A DNA stretch of 64,000 nucleotides. It comes from Pseudoalteromonas luteoviolacea DSM 6061. GTDB lineage: Bacteria > Pseudomonadota > Gammaproteobacteria > Enterobacterales > Alteromonadaceae. The translations under genes and the position numbers were made by a program. The DNA lies in NCBI RefSeq assembly GCF_001625655.1, contig NZ_AUYB01000013.1, positions 62,001 to 126,000 on the forward strand, read 5' to 3'. The notes beneath the pieces were generated by a model. The model did no database searches. It was not told the origin of the DNA and was given only the letters and a program-made list of their open reading frames with translations. Shown here piece after piece: positions 1-9,023 of the stretch; within the stretch, counting starts at the first letter, position 1; every line of letters starts with the position of its first letter.

Positions 1-2
1 AT

Positions 3-881
3 ACACTGCCAGGCTCTCCGGCAGAGCAAGCGGGCATTGAAGGCGGAGACAAATTAGTTGCGGTAAATACCCATGATGTCACTGACAAAACCATTTCAGA
101 GGTCTCTAAGCTGCTCAGAGAGGCTAAATTATCAATTATACACATCACCGTAGAGCGCGCAGAAATGCTAGTTACACTTGCATTGAGACGTCAGGAAATA
201 ACTTTAGAAAGTGTTACCAGCAAACTACTCAACGGGCATATCGGCTACCTTGCGATTTCATCATTTAATAATCACAGCTATCATGATGTTGCAAGACATA
301 TAAATATGCTGTTCGCTCACAGTGGCATTTCATTGAAAGGCCTTGTAATTGACCTTAGAGATAACCCAGGTGGCACGCTAAATAGTGCAGTGGCAATTTC
401 GGATTTGTTTTTACAAAGCGGGGTTATTGTCACTACCAAAGGGCGCTTTTTCGATGCCAATCAAAAGTTTTATGCCGTACAAGGCGATATTTTAAATGGT
501 GCGCCAATACTCGTGCTTATCAACAAACAATCCGCTTCAGCCGCTGAAATCTTGGCCGGTGCTCTTCAAGATAACAAACGCGCATTGATATTAGGCCAAG
601 AGTCGTTTGGTAAGGGGTCAGTGCAATCTTTAATCCCCATAGGCAATGGCACCAGTGCATTAAAACTGACAACAGCGCGCTATTACACACCATCGGGCCA
701 GTCGATTGAGGGAACCGGCATACAGCCAGATATAGAATATAGTAATAACACCCTATCGGTGCTCAATAAAGCAGCTATAATGTCAAACGATGAGGTAAAT
801 AGTGACCTCTACACACGACTTTCTAAACACTGGAAAGCGGCTAAAAAGTTGGTAACAAAACAACAACCTGTGATTAATTAA
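3..881 (+). CDS. S41 family C-terminal processing peptidase, 3' part
   Basis: Partial gene: the reading frame is open from base 3 with no start, so the N-terminus lies outside the window. The visible part begins in a PDZ domain (PGSPAEQAGIEGGDKLVAVN), which in this family recognises substrate C-termini. The S41 serine protease domain follows. The SASAAE segment carries the nucleophile and the FGKGSVQ segment the general-base lysine of the Ser-Lys dyad, so the protease looks active. Known members are periplasmic and often lie between a murein-hydrolase activator (envC) and yibQ. The next gene here is yibQ-like, which fits. The family is clear; the specific substrate is not. Confidence 0.9.
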   Translation, partial: TLPGSPAEQAGIEGGDKLVAVNTHDVTDKTISEVSKLLREAKLSIIHITVERAEMLVTLALRRQEITLESVTSKLLNGHIGYLAISSFNNHSYHDVARHINMLFAHSGISLKGLVIDLRDNPGGTLNSAVAISDLFLQSGVIVTTKGRFFDANQKFYAVQGDILNGAPILVLINKQSASAAEILAGALQDNKRALILGQESFGKGSVQSLIPIGNGTSALKLTTARYYTPSGQSIEGTGIQPDIEYSNNTLSVLNKAAIMSNDEVNSDLYTRLSKHWKAAKKLVTKQQPVIN

Positions 882-893
882 TACACATATTGG

Positions 894-939
894 CGCTTTT
901 ATCAGCACAAGAAACATGCTAGGTTAGTTGATAAAAGCG
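894..939. other. Perfect 11-bp inverted repeat between the protease gene and yibQ
   Basis: CGCTTTTATCA at 894-904 is exactly complementary to TGATAAAAGCG at 929-939, leaving a 24-base loop. It starts 12 bases after the protease stop codon and ends about 50 bases before the yibQ start. No T-run follows the right arm, so it is not a classic intrinsic terminator. It could be an mRNA-stabilising or attenuating hairpin, or an operator. Confidence 0.5.
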
Positions 940-987
940 TCGGCTGTTATAGCCAACAAAATATAACTATAAAATAATTAAATAACT

Positions 988-1761
988 GTGATTTACTTTG
1001 TGCGCAAAAAAATTATATCTGTAATTTTACTCTATCTGTTGCCAATTGTTTGCTACGCAAAACAAATTGCCATTGTCATAGATGACATTGGCAACCACCA
1101 GCGCGACCTCGCGTTTTTATCGCTGCCGGGAGAGTTAACTTACGCGGTATTACCACATACTCCCTTTTCACAACATTTCGCTTATCACGCCGCAAAATTA
1201 AACAAAGAAATCATCTTGCATATTCCCATGCAAGCACTTAACGATAAAGCTCTGGGCCCAGGAGGATTGACACTAGAAATGCCAAAGTGGCAACTCCAAC
1301 GCACGCTAGGTCATGCACTTGCTAGCTTACCTCATGTAAAAGGGGTTAATAATCATATGGGCTCGGCATTAACGCAACACGATGAACCAATGAAATGGAC
1401 AATGGAAGTACTCAAAAAGCGCTCGCTGTATTTTTTGGATAGCAAAACCACCCCCTATAGCCAAGCCCAAAAAGTGGCTAATTTGTACGGCGTAGACAAC
1501 ATTGCGCGTCATGTATTTTTAGACAATGAACTGCAAACTGAGCAGCTACAAGCACAACTTGCACAGCTCAAGGAGGTAGCACAAGAGCAAGGTTATGCAA
1601 TAGGCATAGCCCACCCTTACCCAGAAACCCAGCAGTTTTTAATGCAAGCCTTGCAAGATTTATCGGCGGAAGGATTTGAGCTTGTGCCTCTTTCAAAGCT
1701 CGTTGAAAATAAATACATACGTCTGGTCGCTCTGCAAAAAAGCAACCAAGCGAAGCATTAA
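988..1761 (+). CDS. Divergent polysaccharide deacetylase family protein (YibQ-like)
   Basis: A 257-residue exported protein of the divergent polysaccharide deacetylase (DUF610/YibQ) family. It has the conserved opening AIVIDDIGNHQRDL near residue 27, then YAVLPHTPFS and IILHIPMQ. The fold is a NodB-like barrel, but the biochemical role in this branch is unsettled. A hydrophobic segment ending in CYAKQ near residue 25 looks like a signal peptide. The start is uncertain: GTG at 988 gives the listed length, and GTG at 1000 (VRKKIISVILLY...) would make a tidier signal peptide. It follows an S41 peptidase gene, the usual neighbour, so a cell-envelope role is likely. Confidence 0.82.
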   Translation: MIYFVRKKIISVILLYLLPIVCYAKQIAIVIDDIGNHQRDLAFLSLPGELTYAVLPHTPFSQHFAYHAAKLNKEIILHIPMQALNDKALGPGGLTLEMPKWQLQRTLGHALASLPHVKGVNNHMGSALTQHDEPMKWTMEVLKKRSLYFLDSKTTPYSQAQKVANLYGVDNIARHVFLDNELQTEQLQAQLAQLKEVAQEQGYAIGIAHPYPETQQFLMQALQDLSAEGFELVPLSKLVENKYIRLVALQKSNQAKH

Positions 1762-1857
1762 TACGGATACATTTCTACTTTATTTATTGATCTAGGCACA
1801 GGCAAACTCTCACACTTTCAGTTATACCTAAATAAGGTTAATAAATGAGAAGATATT

Positions 1858-2277
1858 ATGCTGCATACAGTTGAGCAACTGATGACCGCAGATCCACTTG
1901 CGGTTAAAGAGTCACACACCCTACACGATGCCCATAACCTTATGCGTGAAAAAAACATTCGCCACATTCCTGTGATTGATGAAGATGGCCAACTGGTAGG
2001 TATGCTGACGCAAAAAATCATGATTGCCAAGGTCATGAATATACTTGCAACATATGGCACTTTGGCACTCGAAAGAAAAGAAAAGCAAGAAAAAGTCGCA
2101 GACGTTATGACACAAGACTTCGCCAGTGTAACGCCAGATCAAAGCCTCCATGAAGTCGTTAAATTTTTCGTTGAGAATCGCCATGGTTGTATGCCTGTCG
2201 TCGATGATAACAACAAGCTTTTAGGTATTTTAACCTCCTCTGACTTCGTCCGTTTGGCAGCAGCTTTGCTCTCTTGA
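1858..2277 (+). CDS. CBS-domain pair protein
   Basis: A 139-residue cytoplasmic protein made almost entirely of two CBS domains. The first is residues 5-60 (LMTADPLAVKESHTLHDAHN, then RHIPVIDEDGQLVGMLT) and the second about residues 80-139 (DVMTQDF...GCMPVVDDNNKLLGILTSSD). CBS pairs bind adenosine-containing ligands such as AMP, ATP or SAM and usually act as regulatory modules. There is no partner domain, so the target is unknown. A purine-rich stretch (GAGAAGA) precedes the ATG. It runs convergently into pepB, with a shared terminator between them. Confidence 0.85.
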   Translation: MLHTVEQLMTADPLAVKESHTLHDAHNLMREKNIRHIPVIDEDGQLVGMLTQKIMIAKVMNILATYGTLALERKEKQEKVADVMTQDFASVTPDQSLHEVVKFFVENRHGCMPVVDDNNKLLGILTSSDFVRLAAALLS

Positions 2278-2284
2278 CATAAAA

Positions 2285-2305
2285 AAGCCTCCAAATTGGA
2301 GGCTT
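2285..2305. terminator. Bidirectional terminator between the CBS gene and pepB
   Basis: AAGCCTCCA, a 3-base loop, then TGGAGGCTT make a perfect 9-bp stem. It is flanked by an A-run on the left, which serves the minus-strand pepB transcript. It lies between two convergent stop codons. Confidence 0.85.
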
Positions 2306-2323
2306 AAAATTTACTTCTCGTAA

Positions 2324-3619
2324 TTACGCTTTAGCCAAAAGAGTACGCGCGACTGTGCGCATACCTAATGTTGTAGCGCCTGATGCCCACTGTGCACCGG
2401 CACTGTTTTGGAAAGACGCAGCAAGGTCAATATGTACCCAGCCTTGACCATCATTTGGCACAAAACGTGACAAGAAACCAGCCGCATTAGAAGCGCCACC
2501 GTAACCGCCGCCTTTTTGCGCACGGCTGTTTGCAGTATCAGCATAAGGTGAAGGGCAGTTATGTTGATGCCACTTTTCAAGAGGTAGCGGCCACGCAGCC
2601 TCAAACTCTTCACTTGCGAATTGCTGTACTTCACTAACAAGCTCTTTGTCCAAACCGAACAGTGCATTGTATTCTTGGCCAACAGCAACCAATGCTGCGC
2701 CAGTTAATGTAGCAGCGTCAATAATGAGCGGCGCGCCCGTTTCACCTGCTGCCATTAAGCCGTCAGCTAATACTAGACGCCCCTCAGCATCCGTATTTAC
2801 GATTTCAACCGTAGTACCATTTTTATACGTTAAGATATCGCCTAACTTATATGCATGTCCTGAAATTAGGTTTTCAGCACAACACAAGAACAACTTGATA
2901 CGCTTATCAATTCCACGCTGAATTGCCAATGATAGGCCCGCAGTCACTGTTGCTGCACCACCCATATCACACTTCATGGCCAACATGCCTTCGCTCGGCT
3001 TAATCGAATAGCCACCTGAGTCAAAAGTAATGCCTTTACCCACTAAAGCTGCACTGACAGGCGCATCTTCATCGCCAGTTGGATTGAAATCAAGCTCAAG
3101 CAGTACTGGAGGCCTTTCACTACCACGGCCAACCTCATGAATACCAATCCATTGATGCTCCAACAGCGCATCACCTTTAATAATTTGGTAACTAACATGC
3201 TCTGGAGCCAAAGATTGAATAAATTCAGCGGCTTTTCCTGCTAAACTTTCAGGATAGATGTCTTCAGCAGTGCCGTTGATCATCTGACGAGTCCAAATTG
3301 CAGCACGCTGCAATGCGACTAGCTCTTTAATATCTGATTGTTCGTTATCAACAAAAGTGACCGGATCAAGCTGCTTAGGGCTTACAAAGCCTTGGTAAAA
3401 TGCCCATTGAGATTCAGTGCACCATGCTTCACCATTAAGCTCTACCGCAGGAATGCCTTGCTGTGCTAGGCTACGAGCCGCTCTTTGAATATGCTTTAAG
3501 GTTTCTTGCTCGGCTAAATGAATTGTTGCACCCTGTTCGTCAAAAGACAGCGATGCGTTGCTGCCCCAATGTGCAGCTGGAACTTGTTCACTTAGGCGAA
3601 CAATAAATTTTTCAGACAT
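2324..3619 (-). CDS. pepB: Peptidase B, M17 leucyl aminopeptidase family
   Basis: Cytosolic broad-specificity aminopeptidase using two divalent metal ions, which degrades small peptides. The M17 signature NTDAEGRLVLADGL is intact. Upstream are the metal and active-site segments VGKGITFDSGGYSIK and MKCDMGGAATV. The N-terminal half (HWGSNASLSF, IQRAARSLAQQGIPAVELNG, WAFYQGF) follows the shorter PepB subfamily rather than PepA, and the total of about 431 residues matches. The start was taken as ATG at 3619 (MSEKFIVRLSEQ). A GTG at 3631 would add four residues and sits better behind an AAGAG sequence, so the start is uncertain by 12 bases. Confidence 0.93.
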   Translation of the reverse strand: MSEKFIVRLSEQVPAAHWGSNASLSFDEQGATIHLAEQETLKHIQRAARSLAQQGIPAVELNGEAWCTESQWAFYQGFVSPKQLDPVTFVDNEQSDIKELVALQRAAIWTRQMINGTAEDIYPESLAGKAAEFIQSLAPEHVSYQIIKGDALLEHQWIGIHEVGRGSERPPVLLELDFNPTGDEDAPVSAALVGKGITFDSGGYSIKPSEGMLAMKCDMGGAATVTAGLSLAIQRGIDKRIKLFLCCAENLISGHAYKLGDILTYKNGTTVEIVNTDAEGRLVLADGLMAAGETGAPLIIDAATLTGAALVAVGQEYNALFGLDKELVSEVQQFASEEFEAAWPLPLEKWHQHNCPSPYADTANSRAQKGGGYGGASNAAGFLSRFVPNDGQGWVHIDLAASFQNSAGAQWASGATTLGMRTVARTLLAKA

Positions 3620-3701
3620 ATAGGTTTTCACTCTTACGCTTGTAGATTATGGTCAGTGTACACCACCATCACAACAGCCCCAAAACGAATGCGATTAAAC
3701 T

Positions 3702-4412
3702 ATGAAATTTTCATCCGAGCTGAAAAGCGCAATACTGTTAAAACGTTATAAACGATTCTTAGTCGACTTACGTAAAGATAGTGGAGAAGAATTTACTGTG
3801 CACTGCGCGAACACTGGAAAAATGACAGGATGTGCTGACTCAGGGTTTAAAGCATATTACTCCACCAGTGATAATGTAAAACGCAAATACCCGCATTCTC
3901 TGGAGGTAACTGAGAACGAGCAAGGTCAACTCATCTGTGTCAACACGAATATGGCTAATAAAGTAGCAATTGAGGCAATAGAAAACGGGTTAATACCTGA
4001 GTTAGCAGGGTATCAAAAACTTACCAGTGAAGTGAAATATGGGCATGAGAACAGCCGTATCGACATTTTATTGAGCTCACCGGACCAAGTCGACTGCTAT
4101 GTGGAAGTAAAGTCTGTAACTCTATTAGAAACTAATGGACAAGGCTTTTTTCCTGATGCAGAAACAGTCCGAGGACAAAAACATTTACGAGAGCTAATGC
4201 ACATAAAACATAGTAATCAACGCGCAGTATTGCTGTTCATCGTGATGCATAATGGGATCGAGAATGTTGCAGCCGCACAACACATTGATAAAAAATATGC
4301 GCAGTTATTTGCCGAAGCAAGACTGCAAGGGGTTGAAATTTATGCCTATAAAGCGCAAGTTACACCTCAAGAGGTAAAAGTTATTGAACAACTATCTGTT
4401 CTAGACACTTGA
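3702..4412 (+). CDS. sfsA: SfsA family protein (sugar fermentation stimulation protein A)
   Basis: A 236-residue protein that follows SfsA along its whole length. It has CANTGKMTGCADSG near residue 35, ENGLIPELAGY and the nuclease-like core CYVEVKSVTLLE with RGQKHLRELM. The core resembles a restriction-endonuclease-like PD-(D/E)XK fold with a DNA-binding N-terminal domain. In E. coli it was linked to maltose-gene expression, but its biochemical role is not firmly known. It is divergent from pepB and lies 165 bases upstream of dksA, the order seen in many gammaproteobacteria (sfsA-dksA-gluQRS). Confidence 0.95.
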   Translation: MKFSSELKSAILLKRYKRFLVDLRKDSGEEFTVHCANTGKMTGCADSGFKAYYSTSDNVKRKYPHSLEVTENEQGQLICVNTNMANKVAIEAIENGLIPELAGYQKLTSEVKYGHENSRIDILLSSPDQVDCYVEVKSVTLLETNGQGFFPDAETVRGQKHLRELMHIKHSNQRAVLLFIVMHNGIENVAAAQHIDKKYAQLFAEARLQGVEIYAYKAQVTPQEVKVIEQLSVLDT

Positions 4413-4576
4413 AAAAAATAAGTTCACCCTTATATCTCTGCCGTTAAAAACTTCATGCCAACGGCTTGTCAGAGAACAGTAAATGATTAAAAAGTGTTTG
4501 CTAAGGGGTGAAGATTTTGCTATTTATAGCCGCCGGCGTTAGCTGGGGTTGTTTATTAAGGATTTAGGAGAATGCT

Positions 4577-5020
4577 ATGCCAGACCAGAAAAAACTAGGG
4601 TTATTGGCTCAGGCCGGTTTAGAACCTTACCAAGAAAAGCCGGGCGAAGAATACATGAGTGAGGCGCAGCTAGCTCATTTTAAGAAAATACTAGAAGCAT
4701 GGCGCAATGATCTTCGTAACGAAGTTGATCGCACCATGAACCACATGCAAGATGAAGCGGCTAATTTCCCTGATCCTGTCGACCGTGCAGCACAAGAAGA
4801 AGAGTTCTCTCTTGAACTTCGTACACGTGACCGTGAGCGTAAGCTGATCAAGAAAATAGAAAAAACACTGCAGTTGATTGAAGAAGACGATTTTGGTTTC
4901 TGTAACTCTTGTGGCATCGAGATTGGAATTCGTCGTCTAGAGGCAAGACCTACAGCAGACTTGTGTGTTGACTGTAAAACACTTGCTGAAATTAAAGAAA
5001 AGCAACAAGGTCGAGGCTAA
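4577..5020 (+). CDS. dksA: RNA polymerase-binding transcription factor DksA
   Basis: A 147-residue regulator that enters the secondary channel of RNA polymerase and, with ppGpp, represses rRNA and activates amino-acid promoters. The coiled coil spans roughly residues 33-105. Its tip carries [14 protein letters not shown], with the acidic residues needed for activity. The C-terminal zinc finger has all four cysteines (CNSCG and CVDC), so this is a standard zinc-type DksA. A strong SD (TTAGGAGAATGCT) precedes the ATG. spoT, the ppGpp enzyme that works with it, also lies in this window at 48204. Confidence 0.98.
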   Translation: MPDQKKLGLLAQAGLEPYQEKPGEEYMSEAQLAHFKKILEAWRNDLRNEVDRTMNHMQDEAANFPDPVDRAAQEEEFSLELRTRDRERKLIKKIEKTLQLIEEDDFGFCNSCGIEIGIRRLEARPTADLCVDCKTLAEIKEKQQGRG

Positions 5021-5066
5021 TCCAACGCTAAACAAAATGGTTAGCAAAGGTTAAGTTTCACCAACA

Positions 5067-6032
5067 ATGCAAATTTCACAAGCTATACACCCAGAGCAGA
5101 GCGGTCACGCGGCTCTGGGCTTTCCAAATAATGCCTATCGCGGACGTTTCGCTCCCTCCCCTTCAGGACCACTTCACTTTGGCTCATTGGTAGCTGCACT
5201 TGCAAGTTATTTAGATGCAAAAGCCCAAAATGGACAATGGCTTGTGAGAATGGAAGACATTGATACACCGCGCGTGGTACCCGGCGCTGCAGACGCAATT
5301 CTAACTACGTTGGATGCGTATGGCCTGCATTGGGATGGACCTGTGGTATATCAAAGCCAACGACATGACCTTTACCAAGATGTATTGGCATCACTCATCA
5401 GTAGCAATGTTGTGTATGCCTGTACTTGCACAAGAAAGCAGATAAAAGCACGTGGGGGGTACTACGACAATCATTGTCGCGCGGCAAATCATAACTTTGA
5501 TAACAATGCATTGCGTTTAAAACAAAACTATCCTGTAGTTGAATTTCATGATGGCTTGCAAGGCAAGGTGCAAATCCCAGATACAATCGCTCAGGAAGAT
5601 TACATCATTAAACGCAGAGATGGTCTTTTTGCCTATCAGTTAGTTGTGGTTGTGGATGATCATGAGCAAGGGATCACCCATGTGGTCCGTGGCGCTGATT
5701 TACTAGAACCCACGGCGAGGCAACTCAGCTTATTCAAACAATTAGCCTACCCAACGCCACTGTTTACCCATGTTCCACTGGCTGTGGCGAATCCAGGGTT
5801 CAAACTATCAAAGCAAAACCATGCCCCAGCAATAGATAATCAAAACCCGCTTCCTGCATTGATTGCTGCACTAGAATTTTTAGGATTTAACCCACCTAAA
5901 TTGCAATTTGACACTATAGAGGCATTGCTTAATTGGGCTATTTCAAACTATCAACTTACAAAGCTGCCCAATAACAAGGAGATTCAAGTAATTCAACAAA
6001 GTGAAGCACACTACCAATTCATCCCACTTTGA
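5067..6032 (+). CDS. gluQRS: Glutamyl-Q tRNA(Asp) synthetase
   Basis: A 321-residue paralogue of the glutamyl-tRNA synthetase catalytic domain. It attaches glutamate to the queuosine base in the anticodon of tRNA(Asp). The nucleotide-binding signatures are RGRFAPSPSGPLHFGSL (HIGH-like) near residue 25 and KLSKQN (KMSKS-like) near residue 253. The zinc-binding set is visible as CTCTRKQ followed by GGYYDNHC. The tRNA anticodon-binding domain is absent, as expected. It sits 46 bases after dksA and is probably co-transcribed with it, the usual arrangement. Confidence 0.96.
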   Translation: MQISQAIHPEQSGHAALGFPNNAYRGRFAPSPSGPLHFGSLVAALASYLDAKAQNGQWLVRMEDIDTPRVVPGAADAILTTLDAYGLHWDGPVVYQSQRHDLYQDVLASLISSNVVYACTCTRKQIKARGGYYDNHCRAANHNFDNNALRLKQNYPVVEFHDGLQGKVQIPDTIAQEDYIIKRRDGLFAYQLVVVVDDHEQGITHVVRGADLLEPTARQLSLFKQLAYPTPLFTHVPLAVANPGFKLSKQNHAPAIDNQNPLPALIAALEFLGFNPPKLQFDTIEALLNWAISNYQLTKLPNNKEIQVIQQSEAHYQFIPL

Positions 6033-6341
6033 ATACCTCGAGTAAATTAGCGCCCTGTTTCCTTATTAAAATTACATAATGCTCAGCCTAATCACGCCAA
6101 CATATCATTGCTATCTTAAAAATAAACGCAGCTTGTGTTTTGCGAAATCGACCACAGATAACTTGGATGAAAATTTAATCGCTAATTCACGCGGGAAACT
6201 TCAATTTAGAAGCGTTTGCGTATATCATAGCGAGCCTTATTAATTCGCCTACACTTTACAAAAATAAAGCGGTAAATGGCGTTCGATAGTTACAATAAAT
6301 GATGCTACGGATGGGGACTCAGAGTAGTTAGGAGAGTGGTT
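6033..6341 (+). promoter_or_regulatory. Intergenic leader upstream of pcnB
   Basis: About 300 bases between gluQRS and pcnB. I see no RNA gene and no strong terminator. An open frame of 54 codons (6079-6243) has no visible ribosome-binding site or recognisable family and was not called. Promoter elements for the pcnB-folK-panB-panC operon presumably lie here, but no hexamer pair stands out. The last bases hold the pcnB SD. Confidence 0.4.
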
Positions 6342-6344
6342 ATT
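6330..6344 (+). promoter_or_regulatory. pcnB ribosome-binding site with probable AUU start codon
   Basis: AGGAG at 6330-6334 is a strong SD. The GTG at 6336 is only one base after it, too close for initiation. ATT at 6342-6344 is seven bases after the SD, which is ideal. It also places the conserved Cys-Arg pair at residues 9-10, the same distance from the start as in E. coli PcnB (MFTRVANFCRKV). E. coli pcnB is an established case of AUU initiation, so the non-standard start appears conserved here. Confidence 0.7.
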
Positions 6345-7727
6345 ATTTCTAAAATTTTTAAGCTGTGCCGGCAAATTGTTGGGTCAAAGCAAGACAAGGG
6401 ACCAGTAGAGGCAAAAGCGCAACCTCAAATAATCCCTCGAAGTGAGCATAATATCTCACGTAAACAATTTAGCCCCAATGCAATCAAAGTGCTATATCGA
6501 CTCAAAGATGGCGGCTATGACGCGTATCTTGTGGGTGGTTGTATTCGGGATATTTTGTTGGGCATTGAACCAAAAGATTTCGACGTTGTAACAAACGCAA
6601 CGCCTGAAGAAATCAAGCGCCTTTTTAGAAATTGTCGTCTGATTGGACGTCGCTTTAGACTTGCTCATATTGTATTTGGTAGAGAAGTCATTGAAGTTGC
6701 GACTATGCGTGGACATCATATCTCTGCAAGTGGTGATGGTGACCCAACCAGCAAAGCAAGTGAACAAGGCCAATTGCTGCGTGACAATGTATACGGCACC
6801 ATAGAAGAAGATGCACAACGCAGAGACTTTTCAATTAATGCGCTTTATTACTCAGTCAAAGACTTCGGAGTGAGAGACTTTGCCGGTGGTATTGAGGCTA
6901 TTAAAGCCAGAAGAATTGAATTAATCGGCGATCCAGAAACTCGTTATAGGGAAGACCCTGTACGTATGCTACGCGCAGTGCGCTTTGCAACAAAACTGGA
7001 TATGGAAATTGCTCCTGCGACATTATCGCCTATTTCAGAGCTTTCTCCTTTGCTTGGTAATATCCCTCCTGCCAGATTATTTGAAGAAACTTTGAAGCTG
7101 TTTTTAAATGGTAAAGCTGAAGCAAACTTCCTTATGCTCAGGGAGTTGGGATTATTTAAAGAGTTATTCCCAAGTCTTGAAGAAATTCTAGAGCGAGAAG
7201 AGAGCGAGTTTGAGCGCCGCTTTGTACAACAAATGTTTGCCAATACCGATGCACGTATCAATGGGAATAAAAAAGTTACGCCTGCATTTATTTATGCGGC
7301 ATTGCTGTGGTTCCCATTACGTAGCCGAGCGGCTCATTTGCAACAGCAAGGGATTTCTGAATACGATGCCTTTATGCAAGCAATCAGCCAAGTATTGAGC
7401 GAAAATGCGCAACGTGTTGCTGTGCCAAAACGCTTTACTTTAGGTGCCCGTGATATTTGGCATATTCAACAAAGGCTAGACAGACGCAGTGGCCAACGAG
7501 CATATCGATTGAGCCTACAACCTAAGTTCAAAGCGTCTTACGATTTCCTATTATTACGTGTTGAAAGTGGAGAGACAGATCAGCAAGCGCTTGCTGATTG
7601 GTGGACTGAATACCTTAAGCAAGATGTCTCAGGGCAGAAAGACATGGTTAAAAACCTCGGTCAAAAAGATCGTCCAAAGCGCCGCTATCGTAATAAGCCA
7701 AGAAGAAAGCCAAAACAAGATACATGA
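6342..7727 (+). CDS. pcnB: Poly(A) polymerase I
   Basis: Adds 3' poly(A) tails to RNAs, which promotes their decay. It belongs to the class II nucleotidyltransferases. The catalytic core shows LVGGCIRDILLG and the metal-binding aspartates in KDFDVVTNATPEE, followed by FRNCRLIGRRFRLAH and DAQRRDFSINALYY. The basic C-terminal tail (PKRRYRNKPRRKPK) is typical of PcnB and separates it from CCA-adding enzymes. The start was taken as the ATT codon at 6342, because of SD spacing and length match with E. coli PcnB. The alternative GTG at 6336 would add two residues. It heads an operon: its stop overlaps the folK start by 4 bases. Confidence 0.95.
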   Translation: MISKIFKLCRQIVGSKQDKGPVEAKAQPQIIPRSEHNISRKQFSPNAIKVLYRLKDGGYDAYLVGGCIRDILLGIEPKDFDVVTNATPEEIKRLFRNCRLIGRRFRLAHIVFGREVIEVATMRGHHISASGDGDPTSKASEQGQLLRDNVYGTIEEDAQRRDFSINALYYSVKDFGVRDFAGGIEAIKARRIELIGDPETRYREDPVRMLRAVRFATKLDMEIAPATLSPISELSPLLGNIPPARLFEETLKLFLNGKAEANFLMLRELGLFKELFPSLEEILEREESEFERRFVQQMFANTDARINGNKKVTPAFIYAALLWFPLRSRAAHLQQQGISEYDAFMQAISQVLSENAQRVAVPKRFTLGARDIWHIQQRLDRRSGQRAYRLSLQPKFKASYDFLLLRVESGETDQQALADWWTEYLKQDVSGQKDMVKNLGQKDRPKRRYRNKPRRKPKQDT

Positions 7728-8227
7728 ACACAGTTTACATAGGACTGGGGGCTAATTTGTACGAGCCCCTAGCACAGTTAAATAAAGCGGTTGAAGCACT
7801 ACGTAACCACTCTGATATAAAAGACATGGTTGTGTCTAGTTTTTATGGTTCCAAACCAATGGGGCCTCAAGATCAGCCTGATTATGTTAATGCCGTCGCT
7901 AGATTCTCAACCACATTAGAACCAGAACATTTGCTTGACCAACTTCAAATGATTGAACAGCAGCAGGGTCGAGTAAGAAAAGAACAAAGGTGGGGTCCAC
8001 GTACATTAGACTTGGACATTTTATTGTTCAACAACACAACAATTGATACTCCCAGATTAACAGTTCCTCATTATGGCCTGTGTGAGAGAGAGTTTGTTGT
8101 ATTTCCAATGCTAGAACTTGACCCTCTATTGTACCTACCGTGCGGTACTGCACTCAAAGATATCGCAGCTACCCTACCACGTAATGGTTTAACAACGCTG
8201 CCTATGACCCATAATAAGGAGACATAA
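7724..8227 (+). CDS. folK: 2-amino-4-hydroxy-6-hydroxymethyldihydropteridine pyrophosphokinase
   Basis: A 167-residue folate-pathway enzyme that transfers pyrophosphate from ATP to 6-hydroxymethyl-dihydropterin. Diagnostic segments are the opening [29 protein letters not shown], and the metal/ATP motif [14 protein letters not shown] near residue 90. The length is normal. The ATG overlaps the pcnB stop (ATGA), implying translational coupling. panB starts 1 base after its stop. folA, the next-to-last step of the same pathway, lies far away at 60885. Confidence 0.97.
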   Translation: MNTVYIGLGANLYEPLAQLNKAVEALRNHSDIKDMVVSSFYGSKPMGPQDQPDYVNAVARFSTTLEPEHLLDQLQMIEQQQGRVRKEQRWGPRTLDLDILLFNNTTIDTPRLTVPHYGLCEREFVVFPMLELDPLLYLPCGTALKDIAATLPRNGLTTLPMTHNKET

Positions 8228-8228
8228 A

Positions 8229-9023
8229 ATGGCAAAAGTTTCAGTTTCAACCCTAGCAAAGAAAAAGCAACAAGGCGAAAAGATCACCGCCTTAACTGCA
8301 TATGATGCAAGTTTTGCTAAACTTTTTCATGAAAATGGCGTTGATGTTGTACTGGTAGGTGATTCCCTTGGCATGGTCTTACAAGGCGGTGAAGATACAC
8401 TTGCCGTTACCACCGCAGATATCGCTTATCACACTCGCAGTGTGCGAGCTGGTAGCAAAGAGCTGTTTGTGATTGCGGATATGCCTTTCATGAGCTATTC
8501 AAACCCTGCACAAGCTTGCGAAAATGCAGCAACACTGATGCGCAATGGCGCGAATATGGTTAAGTTAGAGGGTGGTACTTGGCTTACTGAGTCAATCCAG
8601 CTATTAAACCAGCAAGGTATTCCGGTATGTGGTCATTTAGGCCTCACACCTCAGTCTGTTCATGTTTTTGGCGGTTTCAAAATCCAAGGACGTGAAGAGC
8701 AACAAGCACAACAAATGATTGCAGATGCGCAGGCTTTAGAAGCAGCTGGTGCACAAATGTTGGTCATTGAGTGTGTACCTTCAAGTTTGGCAAAGCGCAT
8801 CTCTGAGGCTGTTCATATTCCGGTAATTGGTATTGGCGCGGGTAAAGAAGTTGATGGCCAAATCCTCGTCATGCATGATTTAGTGGGTATTTCTGCAGGT
8901 TATATTCCGAAGTTTTCGAAGAACTTCTTAGCAGAAACAGGCAATATGCAAGATGCAGTGAAAAAGTTTTGTGATGATGTTAAATCAGGCGCATTCCCTG
9001 GCAGTGAACACGAGTTTAACTAA
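8229..9023 (+). CDS. panB: 3-methyl-2-oxobutanoate hydroxymethyltransferase
   Basis: Transfers a hydroxymethyl group from methylenetetrahydrofolate to alpha-ketoisovalerate, giving ketopantoate, the first committed step of pantothenate synthesis. The 264 residues match the family. [14 protein letters not shown] supplies a metal ligand, and [26 protein letters not shown] and VIGIGAG are all conserved. The SD (AAGGAG) lies inside the end of folK. The stop overlaps the panC start (TAATG), so the two pantothenate genes are coupled. Confidence 0.98.
   Translation: MAKVSVSTLAKKKQQGEKITALTAYDASFAKLFHENGVDVVLVGDSLGMVLQGGEDTLAVTTADIAYHTRSVRAGSKELFVIADMPFMSYSNPAQACENAATLMRNGANMVKLEGGTWLTESIQLLNQQGIPVCGHLGLTPQSVHVFGGFKIQGREEQQAQQMIADAQALEAAGAQMLVIECVPSSLAKRISEAVHIPVIGIGAGKEVDGQILVMHDLVGISAGYIPKFSKNFLAETGNMQDAVKKFCDDVKSGAFPGSEHEFN

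Noticed and set aside
5083..5298. Minus-strand frame within gluQRS
   Set aside because: Overlaps the conserved synthetase core in the opposite direction.
6079..6243. A 54-codon frame (MLSLITPTYHCYL...) upstream of pcnB
   Set aside because: No SD before its ATG and no recognisable similarity; frames of this length are common in AT-rich intergenic DNA.
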